A stretch of 64,000 bases of DNA from Nematostella vectensis (taxonomy: Eukaryota > Cnidaria > Anthozoa > Actiniaria > Edwardsiidae): the NCBI RefSeq assembly GCF_932526225.1, contig NC_064034.1, positions 2,218,001 to 2,282,000 of the forward strand. The letters run 5' to 3'. The position numbers and the translations under genes were made by a program. This document shows, piece after piece, positions 49,443-61,721 of the stretch; position 1 is the stretch's first letter, and each line of letters starts with the position of its first letter. The notes under the pieces were generated by a model. That model had not been told where the DNA came from. It ran no database searches and worked only from the letters and a program-made list of their open reading frames with translations.

Positions 49443-50100
49443 TGTCTGTCTGGAAGGATACTTTTATTACCATGAAGGAAGCCCATGCTGTCAAAGTGAG
49501 TGGATTTAAGTGTATGAGTAAATTACAAAAACGTGATCATTTCGGTATATAAAAGGGAAATAATGTAAACAACCTTTTCTTATTTCATCGACATCATGTT
49601 CAACGCCCGGATATGTTTGTAGTCTCATTCTGACTTTAGCTTTCTTACAGTATAAAAATACAATTCGTTGCGGGCTTCAAACTCGCTGTACTGACATTCT
49701 ATCGGCAAAAGCGAAATAAAGGGAGACTTAAACACAGTATTACAAAGTCTATAGTTTTAATTTTTCACGAAAAAGTTTTTTTTTCGCTTTAATAGTTATA
49801 AGTCCCTCCATACATTCCTTAACACTGACAGTGGCCTTGGGCTAAGGGTGACAAAGCGGGAATATAAAAATTCACAGCGTAATTCACATTTCAGAATTAC
49901 TTACAACATTAAAGACGACGTTGGGATGGTTTTCATGCCTCTCAAAAACTAATTACTGAAACTCTTGCGATTTTCGACTCGGCTCCTTTTCATTTGGAGA
50001 GACGAATTTCGCAGCTTTTCACGCCGTTGTTTTGAATTTTGCATATGTCGTAATGGCGGTCGGCCACGCTTTTTGAACGCTCCCGCCTTCCCGACGCAAA

Positions 50101-51715
50101 ATGGCTTCAAAAGAAGAGATGAGAGAAATTTTGAGAGATGCAATACGGCCACTAGAGCTAAAGGTCGACGACCTAAAATCTTCAGTGGAACACCTAAATA
50201 AGAAATATGACGGCATTCTGTCCCAAATGGAAAAGATAAACCAAATGGTTCAGTCACATGGAAACTCAATCAGAAAGTTAGAGAAATAATTAAATGAAGA
50301 GAAACAGAGAAGTAATGAAACTCTGGAGAAAGCAGAAGAACCCGCCAAATACCTGAGGAGACTGTCTTGAAATATCAGGCGTCCCTCCTAACAGGAAGTA
50401 CTCCTCAAAAGACGTAGTTAATGGCGATCGGAGACGCCATTGAAGTGCCACTTAAGGAGGAAGATATTTCAACCTCACATCCGCTTCCTTCTTACAACCC
50501 CAACGCCCCACCAAAGACCATTGTCAAGTTCGTCAGACGCGACACTAGAAATGCTTTCTACTCCAATCGTCGAAAGCTGGCAGGAATGAAAGTTAGTTTC
50601 TAATCTATATTAATGATATGCCTAGCTGCACCGATGCTTTGACTTTTCGAATTTTTGCTGACTACACTAACGTGTTTGCGTCTGCAAGTGATCTCAAAAC
50701 CTTAGAAAAGCTCATGAACAGAGAATTAGGAAAAGTCAAGGATTGGTGCGACATTAATAAACTATCCATCAACTTAACTAAAACTAATTTTATGATAATC
50801 AAATCAGTTAGGAAAAAAGATGACGAGGTAGATATAAAAATCGGTAGTTAACCTCTAGAGCGTAAGAAATATATTAAATATTTACGAGTGCTACTAGATG
50901 AGACAGTTTCCTTCAAGCACCATATCTCCTACGTATGTACACGAATCTCTAGAAATAACGGTATCCTCTCGAAACTCAGACACTTTTTACCTCTCATGCA
51001 AATGAAACAAATTTACTATAGTTTCATCTTTCCATATATATCCTATGCAATTTTAGCCTGGGTCAGTGCTTATCAAACACACATTAAAAAAGTACAAACT
51101 AAGCAAAACCACTCAATAAGACTTATTTTCTTTGCAAAGACTTTTGGTACTGATACAGATAGTGCATTGCCCCTGCTCAACCTATTAGATGTTCTTACAG
51201 TAAACCATGTCTTTAAATTCCAAGCACTGAAATTCATTCACCTCTGGCATAAGGGACTTCTGCCTTATTCCTTCTCTAATTATTTTAATTATGCAAGCGG
51301 AATCCATGGTTACAATACAAGATATGCCTCTAGGAAAAATTTATACAAAAGTAAAGTACGAACAAAATCCGGTAAACAAACTTTAAAATATATTGCAACA
51401 GATCTTTGGGTTGATCTCCCCACTGAGTTGAAAGAGCTTAATCTGTACACATTTCAAAGTGCTTTAAAGCGTCATTTACTGGATGAACAATACTAGGTCA
51501 CGACTTTTTCACTCTAGAACTCTCCTAATCCCTTACTCATTTCTCCTCTCCTCACAGTTCTATCAACAAAAAATATTTAACTGGAATCCGGCTCGAAAAC
51601 TACTTGTTATTCCGGATTCCAGACTCAATGTACTATTCTTATTTTCCCTTTAATTATAAACTCAATCTATGTAAAGTACAATAGTGAATAAAGTTATTAT
51701 AAAATTCCTGTAAAT
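50101..51715 (+). pseudogene. Decayed non-LTR retrotransposon (LINE), internally deleted
   Basis: A first frame at 50101-50289 encodes a short coiled-coil-like segment typical of LINE ORF1 N-termini and is broken by TAA. It is followed by fragments to 50603. From about 50618 the sequence is the C-terminal part of a reverse transcriptase: a frame with FADYTNVFASA, a changed form of the FADD catalytic box, then thumb and C-terminal region to 51496, ending HLLDEQY. The endonuclease, most of the RT fingers/palm and the ORF1 remainder are missing, and stops interrupt the frame. The tail (GAATAAAGTTATTATAAAAT) resembles a LINE 3' end. Clade unsure (CR1/L2-like). Confidence 0.8.
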
Positions 51716-51739
51716 TCTTTCGCCTTTTCGTGGTGCAGG

Positions 51740-51953
51740 GCTCCGTAAATATCGAAAGAGCGGAGCTGTAGATTGACTTTGATAATTTCGAAGTTAAAAT
51801 TAACGTTATAACGCTATATCCAAGGCAATAACGGCAAGCTTCTTGGGAGCAACGGCAAGCTTCTTGGGAGCAGTTTTCTACGACAACAACGAAAAAAATT
51901 GTGATTGAAAATTTAATTCAAAAACCGCGCGCTTGTTTGAAATGACGCTTTTA
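51740..51953 (-). mobile_element. Fragment of the 53.8 kb MITE family, inverted
   Basis: Reverse-complement match to part of the element at 53791-54288 and the copy at 4162: ATTGACTTTGATAATTTCGA, AACGGCAAGCTTCTTGGGAG (duplicated here) and AAAATTGTGATTGAAAATTT. Both ends are missing. Confidence 0.65.
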
Positions 51954-52668
51954 GGGGGCGTCCACACTAACCTGGATTCAAAAGTACCCGGATTCGTTTC
52001 GCCGAAAACGCATCACTTGATTCGCGTCCACACTATCGTTTTCGCATCGTGTTCGCCTGGATCCAGCCGTCCACACTAACACGGATTCAAACGTTTGAAA
52101 ACGCTGACTGGCACAGGGTGACGTCATTATGATATGCGCATGCTCAAAGCAGCGCGCGCCTGCGATATGACGCCATCGTTTTCATTTTGATACGGATTCG
52201 GCCGTCCGGCACTACGGACCAAAGTAATACGGATTCACTTTGATTCACTTTCGACGGCGTTTACAAAATTATCTCGATTTGCTGGATCCAGCGCATGTTA
52301 GTGTGGAAGGAAGGCCTAAACGTATCAAAAAGTATACGGATTCAAACGAATCCGTGTTAGTGTGGACGTAAGGCCTAAACGTATCAAAAAGTATACGGAT
52401 TCAAACGAATCCGTGTTAGTGTGGACGGAAGGCCTAAACGTATCAAAAAGTATACGGATTCAAACGAATCCGTGTTAGTGTGGACGGAAGGCCTAAAGGT
52501 ATCAAGAAGTATACGGATTTAAACGAATCCGTGTTAGTGTGGACGTAAGGCCTAAACGTATTAAAAAGTACACGGATTCAAACGAATCCGTGTTAGTGTG
52601 GACGTAAGGCCTAAACGTATCAAAAAGTATACGGATTCAAACGGATCCGTGTTGGTGTGGACGGCCCC
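51954..52668. mobile_element. MITE with GGGGGCGTCCACACTAAC ends and an internal 59-bp tandem array
   Basis: The left terminus GGGGGCGTCCACACTAAC and right terminus GTTGGTGTGGACGGCCCC are inverted repeats. Between about 52297 and 52655 a 59-bp subterminal unit (GTGTTAGTGTGGACGTAAGG ... ACGGATTCAAACGAATCC) is repeated about six times, so the right inverted repeat is effectively multimerised. Confidence 0.8.
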
Positions 52669-52671
52669 TAA

Positions 52672-53547
52672 GACCCGGTCCCCACGTATCCGTTTTCGTT
52701 TGAAAACGCAACCTTTTTGTTACGGATACGGGTATCGTCCACACGGAAACGCTAAAACGATGATCGAAAACGGAACAATTTGAAAACGATCTTCAGAGTG
52801 GAACAATTTGAAAACGATAACCTTTGGTGCCGTGGTGACGGACGAAAACGGAACCTTTCGAAAACGATGACGTGATAACTCAGGTCCAGTCCAGGGGGCT
52901 CGCTTCTCAAAACACCCGAGAATTCTCGGACCCGAAAACGATTGATTCCTTAAATTTGAAAAGCTGGCTAATTTCTATAAAATTTATGGTATCTAAATGT
53001 GTTGCAATATCGTCAAATATCGCATTTTACCACAAAGATTCATGTAAAGGATGATTCCCTTAATAGATTTATATATTTTGATCTTTCCCGAACTTCTCGG
53101 GCCCGAAATTCACATGGCTTAAATATTAAGAAAGTTCTCGGGACCTCGCAGTCACCCGAGACTTTTCGGGTAACTTTCTGGTTTCAGCAAAACTTCGAAA
53201 ATAGCCCTATTGAGCGAAATCATTTGGAATATGAACCAAAAGGAAGTTCAAACTGTTCTAAAACATGAAAGCGGTTCTCAAAAAGTATAACATTCGAAAT
53301 TTTGGGCAAAAATGCAAAATAAAGTTTTCGGGCCCGAGAATTCTCGGGTGTTTCGAGAAACGGGCGCCAGGTGGCGCGCGAGTACGCATGCGCTGTAGAG
53401 CTTGTTATCGTTTTCGTATCGTTTTTGCGTTTTCATGGGGACGGGTCGTATCAAAATAAAAACGCTTCGTGTGGACGCGGATCTTTTTGAAAACGGAACA
53501 AAAAGGTTGCGTTTTCAAACGAAAACGGATACGTGGGGACAGGGTCT
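52672..53547. mobile_element. MITE with GACCCGGTCCCCACGTATCC ends
   Basis: Left end GACCCGGTCCCCACGTATCC followed by GTTTTCGTTTGAAAACGCAA. The right end is its reverse complement (GGATACGTGGGGACAGGGTC) ending at 53547. It abuts the previous MITE with only about 3 bp between. The interior has TTCTCGGG(C/T)CCGA motifs near both 52920 and 53330 in inverted arrangement, suggesting an element nested inside. No transposase. Confidence 0.8.
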
Positions 53548-53790
53548 TAGTCTTTAGCGCGGGTGAAAATAACGAAACCACGAACGCGGTCCCCTTTTTC
53601 GCAAGCTCTCGCGAATGTCGTCGCCATTCAAAGCTAGACTTCATTTTGAACCTTATTTTACGACTTCAAAATGCTTCACGTTAATTTACGGGAGGTCAAG
53701 AGCTCCAGTAAAATATCGGGTGATTTTACGTGAATTTTTACCAATCCGATAATAACGGGAGTTTTGAGAAACACCACAGATTTATCGGGA

Positions 53791-54288
53791 GGACCTGCGG
53801 TAAAAATGCGCGCGCCTGGTCCAAGTCGTCATTTTCGCTAGACTTTGTCGAGCGCAGAGCATAAAAAGAAGCAAAAGGGATATGAGTAAGCTCGTCTTAA
53901 AAACATCAATAGTGCAAAGATAACTATCTTTTTAATCTTCTCTGGTGACTGGACAGTTAAGAAATAGAGAATGGAGCGATTTTGATGCAAAAAATGTTCA
54001 GGTTTCGTAATTTCACGCGCGCGCTAAAAAACAGCGTCATTTCAAACGAGCGCACGCTGCTTTTGAATTTTATTTTCAATCACAATTTTTGTCCTTGTTG
54101 CCGTAGAAAATCACTCCCAAAAAGCTCGCCGTTATTGCCATGTGTATAAAGAACATTATATTCAACTTCGAAATTATCAAAGTTAATCTACGGCTCTGCT
54201 TTTTCGATATTTACGGAGCTCTGCACTTGACGTGGTCGAGCGGGAATGACGACTTGGACCAGGTCCGCGCCTATTATACCGCGGGTCC
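53791..54288. mobile_element. Complete MITE, GGACCTGCGGTA ends
   Basis: Left end GGACCTGCGGTAAAAATGCG, with GCGCCTGGTCCAAGTCGTCA next. Right end GACTTGGACCAGGTCCGCGC then TATACCGCGGGTCC, an imperfect inverted repeat. The flanks (ATCGGG... and ...CCCGATAAGTTACCGGG, both beside GTTTTGAGAAAC) suggest it sits inside an older inverted-repeat element. Partial relatives lie at 4162 and 51740. Confidence 0.75.
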
Positions 54289-55041
54289 TTGTTTAACGGG
54301 TAGGTTAGCGGGCCCGATAAGTTACCGGGCGTTTTGAGAAACGGGCCCCTGGACTCTCTCTACGGAGCTCTGCGCTGAGTCAAGTCAAATGACGAATGAC
54401 AGCTTTCCTAAGGTAAGTCCCTTTTATAGTGAGCGTTCGTGAACCTCCACGTTGCTCCTTAATATATATATTTTTATACGAAATTTGGAGATTAATAGTG
54501 GTAATGGTGAAAGGATAATATACATACAAACTAAAACTGAATACATATGTAGAGCTTATTTGGCTGATGTTAAAATGTATCGCGCCAGCGTATTATTGGA
54601 AAAATAAAATAAAGGGCTATTGAAAGTCGACTTAGTCCCTGACGGTATGCGACGTCACATCGTCAATCACAGAACAAAAAGCACCACAGGAAACCCGAAA
54701 AAAATGGCCAGGGACTAGGCTAATAGAGAGAAACAATACGGTCAAAAGATTTTAAAATCCTCTTCAAAAAGATTGTGCACAACTTTGGGTTTTAATCCTG
54801 AAGCATATTAATGCATTAAAATCGTCTTTTATAAGCCACACCATGTCGATATTAGAGGATAAAGCCCATGGACATGTCTATTGTCTATGTGGTCCAAATA
54901 TGTAAGGTATTTAGAATAAGTGATCACGGGTTATTAGGGCTTGAGCAATTTCGATGGTTAGTTCCGCCACGTTACAAAGAGTAACAGAATCATCACATGT
55001 TACGGTAAATAAACTTTTGTTGATCCATGGATGTTTTTATT

Positions 55042-55051
55042 CCCATATATG
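55042..55051 (+). promoter_or_regulatory. CArG box upstream of the cysteine-rich peptide gene
   Basis: CCATATATGG, a perfect CC(A/T)6GG serum-response-factor/MADS-type site, about 200 bp upstream of the TATA box. The same site, within a conserved block, occurs at 45468-45477. The protein that binds is not shown by sequence. Confidence 0.5.
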
Positions 55052-55243
55052 GTCACGATAAAGATTCCTTTTTACTCCTGATGCAGTAAGTCTAAATTAA
55101 GCGGTTTTTTAAACAAACAGAAAGAGTGATTTCCGCTCTGCAATCACGTGAAATGCTGAAAGTAAAAAGCTTTCGAGGCTTGGTTGGTAAACACCACGAG
55201 CCATAATGTAGCATTGTTTTCGGTTTCGAGGCTTGCCCGGGCA

Positions 55244-55251
55244 TATATATA
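55244..55251 (+). promoter_or_regulatory. TATA box of the cysteine-rich peptide gene
   Basis: TATATATA with GC-rich left flank (CCCGGGCA), followed about 28 bp later by a likely initiator (TTCTCAGTTGTCAGTGC). A non-coding first exon would end at GAGAATTTG/GTGAG (about 55338) and splice to the TTTTTCAG/TATTGAGCA acceptor (55438). Confidence 0.65.
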
Positions 55252-55447
55252 GTGTCTTTTTCGATTCTCAGTTGTCAGTGCACTCAGCTTTTGCACAGAT
55301 TTCAAGCCCGGCTTTGGAATCCAGTTGAGAATTTGGTGAGATATAAAGACATTTCTTCAAAATTATTCAAGACTATCAACAATTAAGTCACAGTGAACTC
55401 AATGTACGTCTTCTTTCTTCTAATATATTTTTTTTCAGTATTGAGCA

Positions 55448-56178
55448 ATGGCCTCCAAGATATTCATGTTGCTTGCTATCATGGTTCTTGCATTCGCCGC
55501 TTTGACATCTCCTGGCGAGGGTAAGCCTGTGGGAGTTATTTGGGGGACTGGGAATGAGGGTTGGGAAGCAACCCTCACGTTTCCATCGCCAACAACGCGA
55601 CCACAACATACACAAAGCGGTGTTCCCTTTTAGTCCTGAACTGGATATAAACGAGCATTGAGAACCACACTTTTTGCCTCTATAGTTGCCCCTTGCCTCA
55701 AGGAAAACCATACCGCCGTCAATTCTTTTAAACTTCTTGTCTAAATGAGGGCTTTATCAAAGATTGAAATCAATGTTTTCTTAGGAAAAGGCAGGAAAAT
55801 ATCGTAGACATAAGAATCAGTCTGAAAGAATAGATGATATAGAGATGTTCAATGCTTTTTGACATACCACAAATAAGTACATAGAGTAATGGATAGTGTG
55901 GGACGATAAATTAAATCTTATCTGCGGCCATACCTTCGTTATGATTTATAATGAATCGAGGAAGACAAACTTCGAAAAGAAATGATAAAAAGATTATGTT
56001 TTACTTGTCGTTAGGTGCTTCGGTATCCTTCAAGCTCACTGAAGATGTGTCTGATCCGTCAGCAAGTGGCTGTTTTGGTTTGTGCCCCAGTTTCTGTACC
56101 GGAGGTTGCCATTGCTACTGCGTCCCCAACAGAGGCGGGGCGATGTGCCACTGGGTGTGTAACTTTGGACGCCGATAG
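55448..56178 (+). CDS. Secreted cysteine-rich peptide, defensin/toxin-like, family unknown
   Basis: Two coding exons, 55448-55520 and 56015-56178, join in phase 1 to give a small precursor of about 78 aa. Exon 1 is almost entirely a hydrophobic signal peptide. Exon 2 begins with a short acidic stretch and then a mature region with eight cysteines spaced C-x3-C-x3-C-x3-C-x-C-x-C-x8-C-x3-C. The C-terminus is Phe-Gly-Arg-Arg, a classic amidation/dibasic processing signal. The start codon follows a TATA box, a non-coding exon and a good acceptor. Such precursors in anemones are venom peptides, antimicrobial peptides or neuropeptide-like factors, and the spacing matches no family I can name. An AATAAA lies at 56274-56279. 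Function is not established. Confidence 0.75.
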
Positions 56179-56442
56179 TTTGCAGCAGAAATAGATAATA
56201 CCAGAAAATTTGATTCAAAGAAAAGCTACGCATGTATTGTAAGGATAAAAACTAAACAAGATAAGAATACATAAATAAATAGTAATTTTTATATTCAATC
56301 TATGTGTTGTTCTTCAGTCAAACAACTAATCAGCCAGTAACAATCAATAAGGGTATAGCGCCTAAATTTGTTGTTGTTGTTGTTATTCAAATAACCTTCA
56401 CGTTCTGGCTTTAGAAAAAGATACAAGCACAGCACACACACT

Positions 56443-56660
56443 AAGAGCCTACGACTCGCTTGTTTAGGTGCAAAACCGAAATGTCTACGACTCGCTTGAT
56501 TGGGTGCAAAACCGAAATGTCTACGACTTGCTTGATTGGGTGCAAAACCGAGATGTCTACGACTCGCTTGATTGGGTGCAAAACCGAAATGTCTACGACT
56601 CGCTTGATTGGGTGCAAAACCGAAATGTCTACGACCCGCTTGATTGGGTGCAAAACCGAA
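56443..56660. repeat. 36-bp tandem repeat (about 6 copies) beside the tRNA
   Basis: Unit CGAAATGTCTACGACTCGCT, TGATTGGGTGCAAAAC, nearly perfect. It ends 17 bp before the 3' end of tRNA-Thr (which is on the minus strand). Open frames on both strands result from the multiple-of-3 period. Confidence 0.9.
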
Positions 56661-56676
56661 AAGAAAAACACAAGCA

Positions 56677-56748
56677 GCCCCTGCAGAGATTTGAACTTTG
56701 GACCCCTGGTTTACAAGACCAGTACTCTAACCACTGAGCTACAGAGGC
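56677..56748 (-). tRNA. tRNA-Thr (anticodon UGU)
   Basis: A 72-nt cloverleaf on the minus strand. The acceptor stem GCCTCTG/CAGGGGC pairs (one G-T), the D-arm GCTC/GAGT and anticodon arm CTGGT/ACCAG are intact, and the loop CTTGTAA gives anticodon TGT. The T-loop TTCAAAT is canonical. The T-stem has one A-C mismatch. No intron and no encoded CCA. A box A (TAGCTCAGTGG) and box B (GTTCAAATCTC) are present. It may be functional or a tRNA-derived repeat copy; the mismatch lowers certainty. Confidence 0.85.
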
Positions 56749-57644
56749 AAAGATTAAATGATAAAGCGGAAAAACTATTCTTTTAAATCCAATTCAACTC
56801 TCCTAAGCTCCTCGGGTTGCCAGGGTAAAGAGTAAGTCCGTCCCGGTCCCACCAACGGCCATACACCATTTAAATTAGACTTTTTATTTAATAAAATCTC
56901 TATTGCATAATAGACAATGCACGGCATGATCATTTCATTAGAACAAAATATAACTCACTCAATTACAAGTATTGTCTTTTTCGGTAATAGTTCCATCAAA
57001 ATCACTTATTTTAGACAAACACTACAAGAGACAAAGACTACTTTTGCTACCTTTTTAGTTTGTAAAGAATTTCTTCGGAGTTTCGGAACACTACTATTTA
57101 TTCTTTATTGCCCATAGCACGGGCTTAAAAAATATTTATACTCTTATTATTTCGGTATTTATACTCTTATTAATGCGGTTACCAATATTTTGCTTGCCGT
57201 CGAAGAATGCATGGTGACAGCTACTGTTTTCCGGTCCAAAAATGTTATATGTCGCTCATATGATGTCTATATTTATTTTTCTTCTAATATGAGTAGTGTG
57301 TCTATCTGCATTTTATCGGAAATTTCATTCTGATTACCTCTTTTTCTTTTCCCAGCCCGCTGATACTCAATACAATAGGAAAAATGCTATTACCTTGTTA
57401 CACTGCTATTACATACTATGCCTTTAAAGCAACCTCTTGTCCCGCACTCCACCAGATCAGCAACAGATCTTTTCGACTCTGATTTGGCTCTCTTTGCGTA
57501 TACCTATGGGAGCTTCTTGTATTTTCGTTCTTTGCACAGTATAATATAACTCGTCTAACACATAGGAAAAGTCCTAGTCTTGCTTACGGAGAGCCTTTCC
57601 CCTACCTCCTGGTAGCTGTCGAGGGGAAAGAGTACATCACGTCA

Positions 57645-60600
57645 TCATCCCAGCGGCCCGCAGCACACAATACCGCAGCATTTTGCGATATCCCGTTTCC
57701 TCGGTAGAATTGGTGGCTGATCGTCGCTGATGGGCAAAGCGAACACTGAAGAGAAATCAGGGGTTTGAGTGACAAAACTTGCCTCTTTCTAGTCCTGCTA
57801 ACGCGATCGGGTAAAGCGGACACTGAAGAGAAATCAGCGATTTGAGTGACGAAACTAGCCTCTTTCTAGTCCTGCTTACGCGATCGGGTAAATCGGACAC
57901 TGAAGAGAAATCAGGGATTTGAATGACGAAACTAGCCTCTCCCTAGTTCTGTCCAAGATGGCAAACGGGCAAAGCGAACACTGAAGAGAAATCAGGGATT
58001 TGAGTGACAGACCTACTGAAATGATCATTTGTTGAGTGAGAGCTACAAGAAAACTATTAACGTTATTTGTCTTGTGTCTAACTCAAAATTAGCTTATAAA
58101 TTAGGCTCTAGGCATTTTTTTTGCACATATCACTCTATTCTTCAACAGCAATAACATATATATAAGTTAGTTAATCAAAAAATACATGTACACTTAAATG
58201 AGTGATTGATAAATGATTGATGGCATGGTAACGATGAAAACCTACCCATCTCACGGAGACCTTGGCCAAAGTTGTTTACGACAAACCTCAAAGAGACAAG
58301 AACAAGAACCCGTATGATTAAAGCCAGCGCAGCTGAAAAAGAAAAGAGGGTTTGGCAATAAAGAATTTGAGATCACAAGGAAGATGTTGGATGGGCAAAT
58401 ACACCAATCTGGGATTATATTCAATAGACATGTTACTATATGCCAATCATGTCGACATTTTACGCTCCCTGATTCGAGCGAGACACTTTTAATAAAATGT
58501 CGTCAATAATCAGGCTTCCACCATGGATGGCTTTTTTGAGGCTTTCTTGAAACTTGCATTTTAAATAAAAACAACAACATAGGAGTAGATGAAGGCCGCA
58601 AAAAAATCAAATAAAAATGACACGTACATTAATCAGCTAAAATCCATGAATAACAATAAAGTTAAACCCATCCTACAATAATTCCATTTTTTTTGCTTAC
58701 CTATTGCTAAAGCATAGAATAGTCTATTGATAATAACATTTCCAAAATTATAACGATATTTAAATATCCAAATAAAAAGAGAGAAAAAGACATGGTCAAA
58801 CAAGCAGGCCCCAGATTTGTTTAATTTCATCCATGGGACATATCTTCCCAGATGAACTCGAAAAAATTGGATCGTACACACTGCAGTGTGCGTAATTTAG
58901 GTCCCCATGAGGGTATCTGCGTAGAGTCATAAAGAATCAACATGCAGGCGTCTAGCAATTCCAACCTGGAAAAAGATGACACCAATTGCTTTTACCTGCT
59001 CCAAAAAACGTATAGAAGAGTATGTTGGAATTGTCTTGAGATTTCCAGTTGGCTATTATCTAAACCAGAAAGTAACGAAAATCAAATTTCAGAATGATCA
59101 ATTGAAAGAAAGCTTACTTCTGTTTGTTGTCATGCACATTTTTATGTGATCAATTAAAGATAGATTACCTCTGTTGAGAACAAATGTTGGCAGAATCAAT
59201 TCTACGTACATCATATATTGTTTAGTTAGTTTTCCAACATCTTATGCTCTGTAGATTATCTACTTACATCATATGTTCTATAAATGAGGTAGCCAGGCTC
59301 AAGGAAAGACCATGGCAGAAAAACCCAGACAAGGTTTAGAATTTCACGCCGCATCTATGAAAAAAATAAAATAAAGGCATATTTATGAAATATGAAAGGT
59401 ACTAAACTAGGAAACTTACTGTTTCCATGTGCTGTTGCCGTTGACTTTTTTGAAAAACATGGAGTTCAAGAAAATGGAGGCTCATATTATGCAAGCCAAT
59501 GCTCATTTTAGCACCCTGGGTGTGGCTTTTGCTTTTTGTCTTTAATATTTTGCACAAAAAGAAGGTTACAAATTAATTGGCTTATTTCAAGCTGGGCACT
59601 AAACCAAGCATGATACTCACTATGATCCAACCAAGGTAAGCCCATATGACTTGAACAGGGACACCGATTCCTACTACCAGCTTCTCTTGCAGACTCAGTG
59701 ATGTCGTGTTTTGGATGACGAGAACCAGCAAGCTGACCTGTAATCACAGGGCATAGGGTAAGTGTACATTATTTCCATTGTTTGTTTTCCTCATTATAGC
59801 ATTTGGTACTTACTGCAAGCTGTAGATCAAACTTCAGAAGAACAGAGAATATTCCTGCTAATCTGTACATTTCTATAAAAAAAAACATTCCAGTCCCAGG
59901 GACCATTTACTGGCCATCATTATCTACAGCAATCTTATCTTTCATGCTTGACTGAACATTATTTTTCTAAAGAAGATCTTGGCAAAAGCCATAGTTGTCT
60001 AGATAAGTGTCTGCCCAAGCATAAAGCTTTGTTTGTATACACGACACTTCTCAGTGGTTATAAATATGACAAGTTGACCTGTGGTACCATCTTCATATCG
60101 AACTCAATAGATCATCTATCAATATCTCAAGTCTGGGGAAATACTATTACTATAGATATAATCTGAACATTATGGTACTCTGTGGAATTACCACATTCAG
60201 TAACACATTATTTTACACTCATGACTGATAATTACATGGATCAGGCCCCACTTTTTACCTGTTAAGTATAATATATTTGCACAATTTATTTGGAAAGTCA
60301 AATTAGAGTGGAAAAGTTGTCTTATAAAAGCGTAAAGCCACCTTTTCACTGGCAAAGACAAAAGTGTTTACAGCCTGAAGGAGAAGAGAGCAGAGGCAAT
60401 TCCATTTCTTTCTTTTCCACCACTTCCTAACCTGCTTGTGTCTCTCACACACTGTTTTGCAGATGCAATTTAAGCATCCCCCATTTTGTCTTCATTTTAG
60501 TTTGCTAGTCTAAATAGAAAGGCAAAGAAAAACTACAGAAAAGCTGTAGGTGGTATGCATATAGGCATTGTGGAACCAGGTATCAAATAAATCGACACAT

Positions 60601-61671
60601 GGTTGAAATGGTATGTTTTGCCTCTGTAAGAAAGGGGTAGTTTCTCTGACATTTTGGGTATCAGCCCTTCTTCATAATTACTCCCCTAGCTTTACAAGGT
60701 TTTTTATTGGCAACATACTTTGTAGAGACACAGCAGCCCCAACAGTCTTGAACTCTAGATATCCAAATCCTTTGACAACCTTATATCCATAATAGACATT
60801 TGATGGTCCAAAGAACACAAGAAGCCCAAAACGAGCCTTAGAAACAAGAATAACAACTTATTAATGAATGAATATTGAACAATAATTGAAGGGCACTGGT
60901 CTTTTGTTGTACATGCTACTTACTTACCCACTTGACGGCAGGGCGACTGGTATTCAAGGCCAAGTCCAGGACAATATAGATTATAAGGACTGCAGTGGCA
61001 GCAATGTAGGCATATATTTCAAACTCTCGCTCCCTCAGAACTCCATGGATAGCATAATACAGACAAAACACTAAAAAGAAATAAACTATGGTTATGAATA
61101 TATCTAATACATGTTACATGTGGGGAAAGTTAGAAGTAGAACATCTGTTTATTGAAATAAAGCATTTCAGACATTTATTAAGATTCCATCATAAGGGGAT
61201 TTAATTTTGTACCCTCTATTCTTTGAAGTAATCATTTGATTCCCATTACTGTACTGTATATGCGATTAACCAATCAAAGGCTGCATACCTGTGTTAATGA
61301 AGAGAATGATTGCAAATGTGTAGTCTGTGGAATTCTGAGGGAGATTAACCAGTCTTTCGATAGTTAGTCCAATAGCAAATAGGATGTTGTTGGTAGAAAT
61401 AATGACAAACAACCATTCATCCTTCTCAAGGCCTGCAAATGTCTTGATCTGCATTTCAAATAATCAGAGGATTCAAAAGAGTATATTCATTGTGTTTCTG
61501 TACAGCTCCTGATGAGCTGTGTAATTAAAAATGTTTTATCCCCCCCCCCTTCATGGAGGGAATTTCAGATAAAATATAATAACTAAATATATATAAATAT
61601 AAAATGATGGTTGAAGGCTTTCATAGAAAGTGCTCAATACTCGAAAGTAGAGCGGTGTATAGTCTATAGAC

Positions 61672-61721
<50 letters not shown>

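Noticed and set aside
58633..58881. 82-codon minus-strand frame between membrane-protein exons
   Set aside because: Does not join the flanking exons in phase, whereas 59059-58996 to 58332-58246 does; it is intron sequence.
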